The position numbers and the translations under genes are program-made. The notes beneath the pieces are model-generated. The model saw nothing but the letters and a program-made list of their open reading frames with translations, was not told the origin of the DNA and searched no databases. 64,000 bases of DNA from Procambarus clarkii (taxonomy: Eukaryota; Arthropoda; Malacostraca; Decapoda; Cambaridae): positions 37,056,213 to 37,120,212 of the forward strand of contig NC_091188.1 in assembly GCF_040958095.1 (NCBI RefSeq), in the 5' to 3' direction. Below are positions 1 through 10,677 of the stretch, in pieces (the first letter of the stretch is position 1; every line of letters starts with the position of its first letter).

Positions 1-2944
1 GATTCCTTGGATGATGCAATTGAATGGGAATTAAATCATGCACTAAAGATGGGCAATTCAACTGCTCCTGGAGAGGATGGTATTACTTCCAATCTACTGA
101 GATTAGTCTCACAAGTACCAGGTAATCCACTATTAGTGTTGTACAGAATGAGTTTACGTGAAGGAGTATTACCTGATGATTGGACAAAGAATGCCATTGT
201 TCCAATCCCCAAACCATACTCAGATAATTATAGACCCATATCTCTAACATCGTGAGTTTGTAAAGTGCTTGAACGCATTGTCCTTAACCGACTCATGTAT
301 CGTATACAGAGGCACCTGTCACCCCAACTGTTTGGATTTATGCCTGGGCTCAGTACACAACACTGTTTTTCTGAGTACTTCGCTCATATTGAAGCTTCCC
401 CTCAAACAGTCTTCATCGACCTAGCAGCAGCTTTTGATACATCAAACAGGGAAATCATACTAGAACAGCTTGCTGAGCTGGGAATACAAGGAAAATTACT
501 GAAATGGATAAAGGGCCATTTGTCTAATTGAACAGCATATGTTTTGTTTAATGGTGTTAAAAGCACAGAGAGCAAACATTTTGAACTGGGAACGCCACAA
601 GGAGGGGTCCTCAGCCCCTTGTTGTTCAACGTTCTGATGCATAAACTCATTAAAGATCTTCCAACTAATAATGAAGACACTGTCATTTGTTATGCTGATG
701 ATATATGTTTACAGGCTGCCTCTGAGCCTAGAATGCAAGTTCTGCTCGATGCTTTTGCTACTAGAGCTGAGGAATGTGGCCTCCTTATCTCTGTACAGAA
801 AACTCGTGCCCTCATTCCATGTGGTATTCCACCAGCCAATTATCATATAGATGGGCGAGCACTTGAGAACTGCGAGTCTTACAGATACCTTGGTGTCCCC
901 ATTAACGACCCTGGGTACCTTTCTTCTCTCAAGAGGAGACTGTGGGAGAGAATAAAGCCCTTGCGGGTTCTTGTTGGTGTCAATCATGGAATTAACGTGA
1001 GACTTGCTTGAATGTTTTATGTATCATTTATACACTCTGTGATTGACTACAATGCTCTACATCTCACACTGTATACAGACAAAGAGCTGAAATCTCTTGA
1101 AACCTTGCAAAATGAAGCTATGCGTCTCATCTTTGGGGCTCCAAAATCCACGAGAATAGTTAATATGAGAGCAGAGTTAAAATTACCTACCATAAGTGAG
1201 AGAATTTTGTCTATTAGCACAGTTTTCGGCGTGAAGGCATTGAGTAGATCTCGGCAACACATGAAGTTTCAAGCTAAACTTTCTAATATTCTACATTCAC
1301 CCGAGGACTGTAGAAGAAGAGCGAAATCTGATTATGTATATTGGTTCTACAAGGTAGCCAACTCCATCAAAATATTAAATATGTACCCAACTCAATTAAC
1401 GATTAATCAGCCAATTACTCCATGGGATAACTTGGATCTAGCAGTTGATTTTGTAAATGCACCCAAGAAAAATAGTGTACACTCAACATTATTAAAACAG
1501 TTAACACTGAAAAGCATCACTGAAAGTACTCAGAGTATGAGTAACGATGTTTATCAGTGCTATACCGACGGTTCTGTAGAAGAAGGTGGACGATGTACCG
1601 GGTGTGCTTGTAATATATTTGAACAATCTTCTCTCGTACATACAGCAATGAAGCGCGTCAATGATTGGGCAAGTACAACTCAAACCGAACTTGCAGGCAT
1701 ATACCTTGCCACTGAATTTTGAAAAGACAAAGGCAGTGGACTTATATACTGTGACTCGCAGAGTGCACTCCAGGCATTGAACGCACATAGTAGTGACACC
1801 CAGAAAATTGTCAGTGATATTCGAATGAATGTTTTAGCTGCCAAAGAAAAGAGATTTGAAATTAAATTCCTATGGATACCATCATTTGTTGGCATCTCAA
1901 GGCATGACACTGTTGATATGCTTGCAAAGACAGCCTGTAGAAAACCAGTGGTAGAAATTGATATGGGTGTTCATTAGCAGTGACAAAGAGAATACTTAAA
2001 CAAATATCTAATGAAAATCTCACCGACCTAACAAATTCACAAAGACCTGAAAGTTGTAGCATTAAATATTATGATATCGTGAGGAGACATTCACATATGG
2101 GACTAATAGAACAAGAACCCGACAATGTGATGTCATAGTGGTCAGAATACGCCTGGGATATAGACGTATCTGGCAGCTTTCTCAAAACCCAAATGTCGAG
2201 TACACAATGTGTCAACTTCGTGAAAGAGAAAACATGCACTCTCTTGAACATTATATTGTAGAATGTCCCATATTGACTGACTTTCGCCCTCCTGGGCTAA
2301 GGTATGCTGAACTCTGTAGTTACTATATGAGTACTGGAACACTTGATGATATATTGGACTTGTACTCAATATTGACCATGTAATGTATCAATTATACAAT
2401 GTATGTATGTGATGTAACTATATAACCTTAGCTTGTGAAAGCACCTTAATCACCTTCAGTGATTAAGTGCTTAATTGCACGCTAGTTTCTCTATCAGTTA
2501 TCTCACCCTGTCAGAGTAAAAGAGACAAATGTATGTGTATGCATGTGTGCGTGTATATATGTATGTATATATATGTATATGTACGTATATGTGTGTGTGT
2601 ATGTATATGTATGTGTATAAAGTATATGTGGAAGCTGATCAGAATTCCATTTCACCTTTGTAAATGCACGTTAATGACACTGTAAAAGACACATCCAACA
2701 CTTTATGTAGGGCATACGTAAATCTGTGCATTTATGTATTTACGTATGTAGCATAGCCTAGCATTTTAAAAGCACTACAATCACCTTCTGTAGTTGATTG
2801 TTCAACAAATCCCTGAACTATATGTTTAACAAATCCCTAACCCTGTCCATGGAGGACAGAACAAAATGTATATATGCTGGTTAGCATTGTTAATTAATGT
2901 GTGGCCACGTCTGTGGTAGAAAATAATAAAAATAATAATAAAAA
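1..2944 (+). mobile_element. RNase H-bearing non-LTR retrotransposon, family 1 copy A (5' cut by window edge)
   Basis: A LINE copy runs from the window edge through its reverse transcriptase, RNase H and C-terminal zinc-knuckle regions into a 3' UTR of about 560 bp. The UTR holds a TATG/TGTA-rich stretch (2525-2625) and ends in a conserved block (GCTGGTTAGCATTG, then GTGGCCACGTCTGTGGTAGA) followed by an AAT-type tail at 2921-2944. The same UTR and tail recur at 14602-15136, 17237-17494 and inverted at 23283-23690, which defines the family and its 3' end. The domain order (RT, RNase H, Cys/His finger) is that of I-superfamily-like LINEs; clade placement is inference. Confidence 0.9.
7..2383 (+). 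pseudogene. LINE ORF2 remnant: reverse transcriptase, RNase H, zinc finger
   Basis: One reading frame can be followed from base 7 to about 1970. It is interrupted by TGA codons at 253-255, 529-531, 1009-1011 and 1720-1722, then by a one-base deletion near 1970 relative to the copy at 14180. RT motifs visible are PGEDGI, PISLTS, FIDLAAAFDT, GTPQGGVLSP and the catalytic CYADD (YADD at 691-702). RNase H begins at TDGS (1564-1575). Its late motif reads WIPSFVG, where the copy at 14085 and the relative at 47005 have WIPSH, so a conserved His is lost. The C-terminal finger has CQLRERE instead of CQLCERE, so a Cys is lost too. In life the protein would nick target DNA and copy the element RNA. This copy is dead. 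Confidence 0.88.
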
Positions 2945-2989
2945 TTCCTTGAACACTTACAGTGCAGTGAACTACACTGATTCAATGCA

Positions 2990-3189
2990 GTGCTAAAAAG
3001 CCTTAGTAAAAGGCGGGCAGAAAATCTTGAGAGTCGCTGAAATTAAGAGAGTTGAGGGTACCAACCAATCAGGGATGAGTCGTCAAATTCCTGTGGATCC
3101 CATGTTGGAATCTGCGAAAATGAACGAGCAGATGTGCTGGCTGCTGAAGGTGACCATATTGAATACTTCATACCCAAGACCCTTCTTGA
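2990..3189 (+). pseudogene. fragment of a LINE RNase H C-terminus
   Basis: Just before the 51-bp satellite, different frames read VKFLWIP (3074-3094) and then NERADVLAAEGDHIEY and IPKTLLER (about 3122-3195). WIP, NE.AD and LA in this order match the end of a LINE-type RNase H domain. A frameshift separates the two parts. The fragment differs from the family 1 sequence nearby, so it is another LINE of the same broad type, cut by the satellite. Confidence 0.55.
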
Positions 3190-4854
3190 GAGGGATGACA
3201 GGCGCTGCCCAATACTGTCATTATTGTGGTGTGTCCACTCACAGGATGAGTGGCGCTGCCCAATACTGTCATTATGGCGGTGTGTGTCCACTCACAGGAT
3301 GAGTGGCGCTGCCCAATACTGTCACTATGGCGGTGTGTCCACTCACAGGATGAGTGGCGCTGCCCAATACTGTCATTATTGTGGTGTGTCCACTCACAGG
3401 ATGAGTGGCGCTGCCCAATACTGTCATTATTTTGGTGTGTCCACTCACAGGATGAGTGGCGCTGCCCAATACTGTCATTATTGTGGTGTGTCCACTCACA
3501 GGATGAGTGGCGCTGCCCAATACTGTCACTATGGCGGTGTGTCCACTCACAGGATGAGTGGCGCTGCCCAATACTGTCACTATGGCGGTGTGTCCACTCA
3601 CAGGATGAGTGGCGCTGCCCAATACTGTCACTATGGCGGTGTGTCCACTCACAGGATGAGTGGCGCTGCCCAATACTGTCACTATGGTGGTGTGTTCACT
3701 CACAGGATGAGTGGCGCTGCCCAATACTGACATTATGGTGGTGTGTTCACTCACAGGATGAGTGGCGCTGCCCAATACTGACATTATGGTGGTGTGTTCA
3801 CTTACAGGATGAGTGATGCTGTCCAATACAGTCATTATTGTGGTGTGTCCACTCACAGGATGATTGGCGCTGCCCAATACTTAAACTATGGCGGTGTGTC
3901 CACTCACAGGATGAGTCTCGCTGCCCAATACTGTCACTATGGCGGTGTGTCCACTCACAGGATGACTGACGCTGCCCAATGCTGTCACTATGGCGGTGGG
4001 TCCACTCACAGGATGAGTGACGCTGCCCAATACTGTCACTATGGCGGTGTGTCCATTCACAGGATGACTGGCGCTGCCAATACTGTCACTATGGCGGTGT
4101 GTCCACTCACAGGATGAGTGACGCTGCCCAATACTGTCACTATGGCGGTGTGTCCATTCACAGGATGACTGGCGCTGCCAATACTGTCACTATGGCGGTG
4201 TGTCCACTCACAGGATGAGTGACGCTGCCCAATACTGTCACTATGGCGGTGTGTCCACTCACAGGATGAGTCTCGCTGCCCAATACTGTCACTATGGCGG
4301 TGTGTCCACTCACAGGATGACTGGCGCTGCCCAATGCTGTCACTATGGCGGTGGTCCACTCACAGGATGAGTGACGCTGCCCAATACTGTCACTATGGCG
4401 GTGTGTCCACTCACAGGATGAGTGGCGCTGCCCAATACTGTCACTATGGCAGTGTGTCCACTCACAAGATGAGTGACGCTGCCCAATACTGTCACTATGG
4501 CGGTGTGTCCACTCACAGGATGAGTGACGCTGCCCAATACTGTCACTATGGCGGTGTGTCCACTCACAGGATGAGTGGCGCTGCCCAATACTATCATTAT
4601 GGCGGTGTGTCCACTCACAGTATGAGTGACGCTGCCCAATACTGTCACTATGGCGGTGTGTCCACTCACAGGATGAGTGGCGCTGCCAAATACTATCACT
4701 ATGGCGGTGTGTCCACTCACAGGATGAGTGACGCTGCCCAATACTGTCACTATGGCGGTGTGTCCACTCACAGGATGAGTGGCGCTGTCCAATACTGTCA
4801 CTATGGCGGTGTGTCCACTCACAGGATGACTGGCGCAATACTGTCAATATGGTG
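3190..4854. repeat. 51-bp satellite array, segment 1
   Basis: About 32 head-to-tail monomers of 51 bp. Each contains GCTGCCCAATACTGTCA, then CTATGGCGGTGTGTCC and ACTCACAGGATGAGTG. Common variants are GGCGCTGCC or GACGCTGCC and GGCGG or GGTGG. Because 51 is a multiple of three, frames stay open on both strands (plus-strand unit GAAQYCHYGGVSTHRMS), with no sign of a gene. The segment stops at 4854, where a LINE is inserted, and resumes in register at 8109. Confidence 0.97.
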
Positions 4855-4889
4855 ACATACCCATAAGAAAAAAGAGGAAGAGATGCAGA

Positions 4890-5342
4890 TTGGAACTGGA
4901 ACGTCGTTCCCTATATAGGCGAACAAAACGAATCGGTGAACAACTTGAGAGTCGCATCCTATCTCAAGAACGGCGAAGAAGGTTAGGTAGAGAAATAGAA
5001 ACAATTGAACGTAAGCTACAAGAATCATACAAAACCCAGGAAAGGCAAAGAGAGCAAAAGGCCATCAATGAAATAGAGAGAAAGCCGAAATATTTTTTCT
5101 CCTATGCAAAATCAAGATAAAAAAACACATCTAGTATCAGGCCCCTGCGAAAGGGAGATGGAACTTTCACCGATGACAACAAAGAAATGAGCGAGCTACT
5201 GAGGAAGCAGTACGACTCTTTTCAGTGAGCCATTAAACGCACTAAAGATTGATAACCCAAATGAATTTTTCATGGATATGATACCAACATCAAATCATAT
5301 ATCAGACGTCACAATATCCCCACTGGATTTTGAAGAAGCCAT
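4890..5342 (+). pseudogene. family 2 LINE ORF2 linker region, 5' part
   Basis: The frame at 4890-5120 gives a charged, Arg/Glu-rich helical segment (ERRSLYRRTKRIGEQLES, then KAINEIERKPKYFFSYAKSR). After a stop and frame changes it continues as IRPLRKGDGTFTDDNKEMSE (from about 5131) and ISPLDFEEAI (5312-5343). This resembles the linker between endonuclease and RT of CR1/Jockey-type LINEs (K..FF.Y...K, then L...DG...T). Coding continuity resumes at 6375 after the LTR-like insert, with the SAPGPD motif. Confidence 0.7.
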
Positions 5343-6374
5343 TGTGGGAACCGACCTGTGAGATTTATATTTATTTAGTTTATATGAATTTATATAGAAT
5401 TTATATTTACGTTAATTTATATACTTCGATAGCAATTTGTATGATGTTAAGTGGACTGTATTTCTACAATAATCTCACAAATCGATCCATTGCACATTAG
5501 GGGGGGTTTATATTGAATTTATATATATGCAGCCAATCAAACTACAGTATTAAACTATATACATAGAAGAGGTTCCTTATCTTATTTGTACAGCAGGCCT
5601 TAGTCCACCAGATATAACTAGGGTGTAGACACCAAATTTTCCTCGTGTGAGGTAGCTTCCATCACCCTGGTAACTGATGCACAAAGCATGCTTCCTCGTC
5701 TTGACCTGTCAAAAGGGCGCTAGTTATGAAGCCAGAATCCTAATATATGACAGCTATATCAGAGAAAACACTGTACATTGAACCATAAAGACCAACGCTT
5801 AATTACCTTGTTTGAGTCGATCATTTGTGATCTAACCGGCTCACCCAATATCTACCTGACATAAATGGTCATAAATGAAAGATAAACGGGTTTCGGAAAG
5901 ACACCTCCCTTGTATTTGCTGACAGCGTGTTGATGATGAAAGACCACTACTCTGATCTTCGTCACACTTCGTCCAAGAGAATTTATAGGAGCAGTTACTA
6001 GCTCCAACGACTCTGGTCTTAAAACAATAACAATGGCTGACCACTCCCTCCTCACTGACGCTACTGGCCTACATTGTCCAGATGACAGTAAGTGATAGAA
6101 GGGTCACATTTACTCTACTATAATATTGATAATTAAGTTAATTTATATGAGATGTTCTTATGATGGTAAAGTCCAAAGACTAATGTATTTAAGAATAATT
6201 CCCAGCAGAATAGCTGGTGAATTTATAATAGTATGTGGCAGTGATATCCCGTTTTCTATAGACGGAAAGTTCCACCACAAGTTACATTTTCTATGGGTAA
6301 CTTGTTTATACAATGTAGCAGCAATATTATCTGCCTGCATGTAATATTATTAAATAGTGTCGGATTTTCCGACA
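5343..6374. mobile_element. solo-LTR-like insertion (1032 bp) in the family 2 LINE
   Basis: The segment starts TGTGGGAACCGAC and ends with the self-complementary TGTCGGATTTTCCGACA. It therefore has TG...CA ends and is flanked by the 5-bp direct repeat GCCAT (5338-5342 and 6375-6379). Removing it joins the LINE frame from FEEAI to INSMPMHSAPGPD. It is AT-rich and has no coding capacity. The 5-bp duplication and TG/CA ends favour a solo LTR left by recombination between two LTRs. A non-autonomous DNA transposon is a weaker alternative. Orientation is unknown. Confidence 0.7.
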
Positions 6375-7960
6375 GCCATAAACAGTATGCCTATGCACTC
6401 TGCACCAGGCCCGGACTCTTGGAACTCCATATTCATAAAGAACTGTAAAAAAAAACACTATCGCAGGCACTCCACATTCTGTGGAGACAAAGCCTAGATA
6501 CTGGCGTTATTCCTGATATACTAAAAACAGCAGAGATAGCACCACTTCATAAAGGAGGAAATAAGGCAGAGGCAAAAAATTACAGATCGATAGCACTAAC
6601 ATCGCACATTATAAAAAATTTTGAGAGAGTGCTAAGAAGTAAGATCACAAAATACATGGAATCACAGCAACTCCATAACTCCGGACAACATAGTTTCAGA
6701 ACAGGGCGCGCTTGCCTGTCACAGTTGCTGGACCACTATGATATGGCATTAGATGCTATGGAAGACAAACAAAACGCTGATGTAATTTACACAGATTTCG
6801 CAAAAGCTTTTGATAAATGTGATCATGGCGTTATTGCACATAAAATGCGTTCAAAAGGAATTACCGGAAAAATAGGCAGATGGATCTACAATTTCCTTAC
6901 CAACAGAACCCAATGTGTAATAGTCAACAATATAAAATCCAGCCCATCAACCGTGAAGAGCTCAGTCCCCCAGGGTACTGTGCTTGCTCCAGTACTTTTT
7001 CTCATCCTCATATCGGACATAGACAAGAACACAACCTATAGCACTGTATCATCCTTTGCAGATGACACTAGGATCTTCATGAGAGTAGGCAACATAGAGG
7101 ACACGGCAAACCTCCAGTCAGATGTAGATCAGGTCTTTCTATGGGCTACAGAAAACAATATGGTGTTTAACGAAGATAAGTTCCAGCTCATGCGCTATAG
7201 AAGAAATGAAAATATAAAAACGGAAACCACGTACAAAACTCGGGCAAATCATAACATAGAACGAAAAGGCAATGTAAAGGATCTGGGTGTACTCATGTCG
7301 GAAGACCTTACCTTTAAAGAACACAATAAAGTAGCCGTCACAACTGCAAGAAAAATGACAGGTTGGATAACAAGAACTTTTCACACTAGAGATGCTATAC
7401 CGATGATGATACTTTTCAAAACGCTTGTGCTCTCTAGAGTGGAGTACTGCTGCACAATGACAGCCCCTTTCAAAGCTGGAGAAATTGCTGACTTGGAGAG
7501 CGTGCAGAGATCCTTTACTACTAGAATCCACTCAGTAAAACATCTAAACTATTGGGACCGACTAAAGAGCCTAAATCTGTACTCCCTTGAGCGCAGGCGG
7601 AAGAGATACATAATAATTTACACGTGGAAAATATTAGAGGGGCTGATCCCAAACCTGCACACAGAAATAACATCACATGAGACCAGAAGACATGGCACAA
7701 TGTGCAGAATACCCCCGTTGAAAAGTGGAGGTGCAACAGGTACTCTGAGAGAGAACTCTATCAACATCAGAGGCCCGAGACTGTTCAACACGCTTCCGCT
7801 ACACATATGGGGCATAACTGGCCGACCCCTCACAGTGTTCAAGAGAGAACTATCAACATCAGAGGCCCGAGACTTTTCAACACGTTTCCACTACACATAA
7901 GGGGCATAACTGGCCGACCCCTCACAGTGTTCAAGAGAGAACTGGATAAGCACCTTTAAA
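6375..7960 (+). pseudogene. family 2 LINE reverse transcriptase and C-terminal domain
   Basis: The frame reads INSMPMHSAPGPD to about 6445, shifts in an A9 run (6447-6455), then stays open from about 6449 to 7900. RT motifs are AEIAPLHKGG and NYRSIALTSHI, FRTGRACLSQ, YTDFAKAFDK, SSVPQGTVLAPVLF, then SFADDT with catalytic FADD at 7055-7066. The C-terminal domain has LVLSRVEYC, RLKSLNLYSLERRRKRY and GPRLFNTLPLHIWGI, typical of CR1/Jockey-like LINE proteins. There is no RNase H. A 92-bp tandem duplication (units at 7759 and 7851) near the C-terminus shifts the ending: a stop at about 7900 closes the main frame, and the original ending FKRELDKHL is read in another frame (to 7959). Confidence 0.88.
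7759..7942 (+). repeat. 92-bp tandem duplication in the family 2 LINE C-terminus
   Basis: Two near-identical 92-bp units begin with TATCAACATCAGAGGCCC at 7759 and 7851, each running through CTCACAGTGTTCAAGAGAGA. The family 2 fragment at 45711-46055 has the same duplication with the same 92-bp spacing (45713 and 45805). It is therefore a subfamily trait, not a private mutation. Confidence 0.9.
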
Positions 7961-8108
7961 GGATACCTGATCAACCAGGCTGTGAGTCATACGTCAGGCT
8001 GTGAGCAACCGCGTCCAACAGCCTGGTTGATCAGTCCGGCAACCAGGAGGCCTGGTCGACGACCGGGCTGCGGGGACGCTAAGCCCCGGAAGCACCTCAA
8101 GGTTAGTG

Positions 8109-8431
8109 ATGGTGGTGTGTCCACTCACAGGATAAGTGACGCTGCCCAATACTGTCATTATTATGTTGTGTCCACTCACAGGATGAGTGACGCTGCCCAA
8201 TACTGTCACTATGGCGGTGTGTCCACTCACAGGATGAGTGACGCTGCCCAATACTGTCACTATGGCGGTGTGTCCACTCACAGGATGAGTGACGCTGCCC
8301 AATACTGTCACTATGGCGGTGTGTCCACTCACAGGATGAGTGACGCTGCCCAATACTGTCACTATGGCGGTGTGTCCACTCACAGGATGAGTGACGCTGC
8401 CCAATACTGTCACTATGGCGGTGTGTCCACT
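8109..8431. repeat. 51-bp satellite array, segment 2
   Basis: About six monomers continue in register from segment 1 after the family 2 LINE. They are mostly the GACGCTGCC variant. The segment stops at CCACT (8427-8431), where a solo LTR is inserted. Confidence 0.96.
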
Positions 8432-9730
8432 TGTTACGAATCCGACTCCATCTTCGGAGCATGGAGCAGCGACGTCAATGCCATCTGTGAGTCCGCTCCC
8501 GAAACCCCCACAAAATGGACGACGCCATCTGGTGGTGGCAGGACGATACCAGCAAGAGGCGCTAGATTCCTGTCCTAGTCAGCTCGAGAGGTAGCTGGTG
8601 CTGACCTCTGGTGAGGTGGCGCCTAGGAAATCAGTGCCATCTATTGAAGGAGGAGTTGTATGTCTATGTCAGAGTTCGTAAGTGGTATTTCCTAGTGTCC
8701 CATGTACTGACCGGTGTACTGATGACGTGTCTGTATCCACAGAGGCGACGATGGGCTGCTGTGGTACGAGGACAGTCTTTCCAGGGCAGCCATTATCTCT
8801 CTACTCCATTCTGCTTTAACAGAAGCAGTGAGCTGCCGCCGGAGAGGAACTGTGTAGTGTTCTACTTTCTGCCTGTGAAGTGGCAATGACAGAATTCGGC
8901 GTATCCCGGGACTGGCTAGAGGAAGAGACGACGACAGTGAGGTGATACGGAGGAGTGTAACCAGTGAGTTACAAGAAGCTCCGGCCAGGGGTTCGCTACC
9001 CTTGTATTTGTTCGTGTAGAGGCCCAGCAGCGCGAGGCTGATGTTCTCTGCCAGCACCAGGCTGGAGAGTGATTGTGGGCGTGCACGAGAAGCACCTAGT
9101 GAGACTGTGTATAGGCTGGCCCGTGGCTAGGGTAGACTCGTTGGTGTTTTCCAGTACTGGTTGAGGAGGTTACTGTGTGTTGAGGAAACACGGAAGCTGA
9201 CAAGACTGCATCGTTTGAGCATCGAGGAGCGCTTAGTGTCCTATGAGAGTGACACTTGTGTATATATCAGTGTAGTAATACTTCCTTTATGATTTTATAT
9301 GAGGTGATGGGAAAGCGATTATATGTGAATATATTGATAATTGATGGTGTCGTATTCAATGCAACTCCCCCGGTCGGTCGGAGCGGACAGCACGCTGGAC
9401 TGTGATCCTGTGGTCCCGGGTTCGATCCCAGGCGCCGGCGAGAAACAATGGGCAGAGTTTCTTTCACCCTATGCCCCCTGTTACCTAGCAGTAAAATAGG
9501 TACCTGGGTGTTAGTCAGCTGTCACGGGCTGCTTCCTGGGGGTGGAGGCCTGGTCGAGGACCGGGCCGCGGGGACACTAAAGCCCCGAAATCATCTCAAG
9601 ATAACCCCCATTGTGTTTTACTTGCATTACCAAGCTCACTTCTTGAAAGCCACTACTAACTTGGGGCGGGATACCAGAACTTTAGTTCCTCTAGCAAAGA
9701 ACCCGGTTGCGACCCATTGTGGCCGTAACA
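8432..9730 (+). mobile_element. solo LTR inserted in the 51-bp satellite (type TGTTACG)
   Basis: It begins TGTTACGAATCC, ends GGCCGTAACA, and is flanked by the 5-bp target-site duplication CCACT (8427-8431 and 9731-9735). Excising it restores the satellite monomer. The first 400 bp align with the reverse complement of 57149-58164, for example GCTCCCGAAACCCCCAC and TGACCTCTGGTGAGGTGG, so both are LTRs of one family. Without the SINE at 9365-9604 its length is about 1.06 kb, close to the 1016 bp of the other copy. No internal retroelement sequence remains, hence solo LTR. Confidence 0.88.
9365..9604 (+). mobile_element. tRNA-derived SINE (type 1) nested in the solo LTR
   Basis: The tRNA-like head has a degenerate A box near GGTCGGAGCGGACAGC and a B box GGGTTCGATCCC (9418-9429). 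The body contains TTACCTAGCAGTAAAATAGG and the 3' part GAGGCCTGGTCGAGGACCGG, ending in CATCTCAAGATAAC. Related copies are at 16520-16810, 25250-25503, 43588-43827, 55326-55511 and 60222-60470. Confidence 0.9.
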
Positions 9731-9881
9731 CCACTCGCAGGATGACTGGCGCAATACTGTCACTATGGCGGTGTGTCCACTCACAGGATGGGAGACGCTG
9801 CCTAATACTATCACTATGGCAGAGTGTTCACTCACAGGATGAGTGGCGCTGCCCAATACTGTCACTATGGCGGTGTGTCCA
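9731..9881. repeat. 51-bp satellite array, segment 3 (three monomers)
   Basis: Three rather diverged monomers lie between two solo LTRs, including a truncated first unit (CTGGCGCAATACTG). They end at GTCCA (9877-9881). Confidence 0.92.
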
Positions 9882-10677
9882 TGTTACGTACTCCTAGCTG
9901 GATACGTATATAAATTTAAATAAACTTATTTTGTTCCATAATATCATTACCTGTATATGTACACATATTTTTGTAAATTATCGTGTGGTGAGGCAATGTC
10001 AGTGGGGACAGGAGCGCGGTTGCTCTTCACACGTCTAATACCTGTTAGATTCAGGAAATTAGAATTGCTGGACCTGTTCAGTTATGGGTGTTCCAGATGT
10101 CACCTTAATTTAAATATATTGTGTTAATTTACTGTAATTAAGCAGGTGGCATTGTAACTTATATATTTTGCAAGTAACTATTATATTTAATTTGCATTCT
10201 TATGTGTTTTGAGAACAAGTGGTTGTTCAATTAGTTTTAAATATTAAAACATCTGTATTTTCCATCCCTCATCCTGGATGAGACAGAGGGGGAGAGAATT
10301 ATGGGTACAGACGGTGCGCGAGTAGTCAGCAGCTTCAAGGGACCAGAAGGAATAACATGTGGGAGATAAGTCTGTTTACTTGTTGTTGTGTCATGTAGTA
10401 GATCTTTATTCTGGGAGAGACAATATTTTGTTTGCTTTAATAGTGACCCTCTGTTCATATATATATTATTGAGATGTATATTGAATATATATATATATCA
10501 AAAAGCATACGCTAATTTCTTCAGTCCTAAGGGAGATATACTTTTAATTCTGTGCCTGTTATCACTCATGGGGTTACACTGGTGACCCGCTTTAGAGAGC
10601 AGCAGTTGTAGTATCCCTAGACATAATTAAAGCTTGGCTGTTGTAGTGTCACGAGCCGTAACGAACGATAGGTAACA
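9882..10677 (+). mobile_element. solo LTR, 796 bp, inserted in the 51-bp satellite
   Basis: It starts TGTTACGTACTCC, ends GATAGGTAACA, and is flanked by the 5-bp duplication GTCCA (9877-9881 and 10678-10682). Removing it rejoins the satellite monomer exactly. The interior is AT-rich with no coding capacity. Its ends resemble those of the 8432-9730 LTR (TGTTACG...GTAACA), but I see no alignment through the body, so it is probably a different family of the same LTR superfamily. Confidence 0.83.

Larger units (their letters stand above)
4855..8108 (+). mobile_element. family 2 non-LTR retrotransposon inserted in the 51-bp satellite
   Basis: A 5'-truncated LINE flanked by the direct repeat ATGGTG (4849-4854 and 8109-8114). 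Removing the element restores the monomer order TATGGTGGTGTGTCC. Coding remnants are the linker between endonuclease and RT (4890-5230), then RT and C-terminal domain (6375-7960). The 3' region (7960-8108) has GATCAACCAGGCTGTGA and a terminal block GAGGCCTGGTCGACGACCGG ending in CTCAAGGTTAG, which resembles the tail of the SINEs in this window. A solo-LTR-like insert occupies 5343-6374. Other copies of its 3' end lie at 40262-40407 and 45711-46055. Confidence 0.88.

Noticed and set aside
3190-4854. CRISPR array
   Set aside because: Repeats are contiguous with no unique spacers, and the context is eukaryotic transposons and satellites.
4890-5120. Independent small coiled-coil gene
   Set aside because: The text continues, in other frames, into the linker of the family 2 LINE and lies within its target-site duplications.
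8109-8114. ATGGTG as a longer LINE target duplication
   Set aside because: Only six bases can be supported, because the neighbouring satellite sequence is itself repetitive; longer matches cannot be told from monomer similarity.
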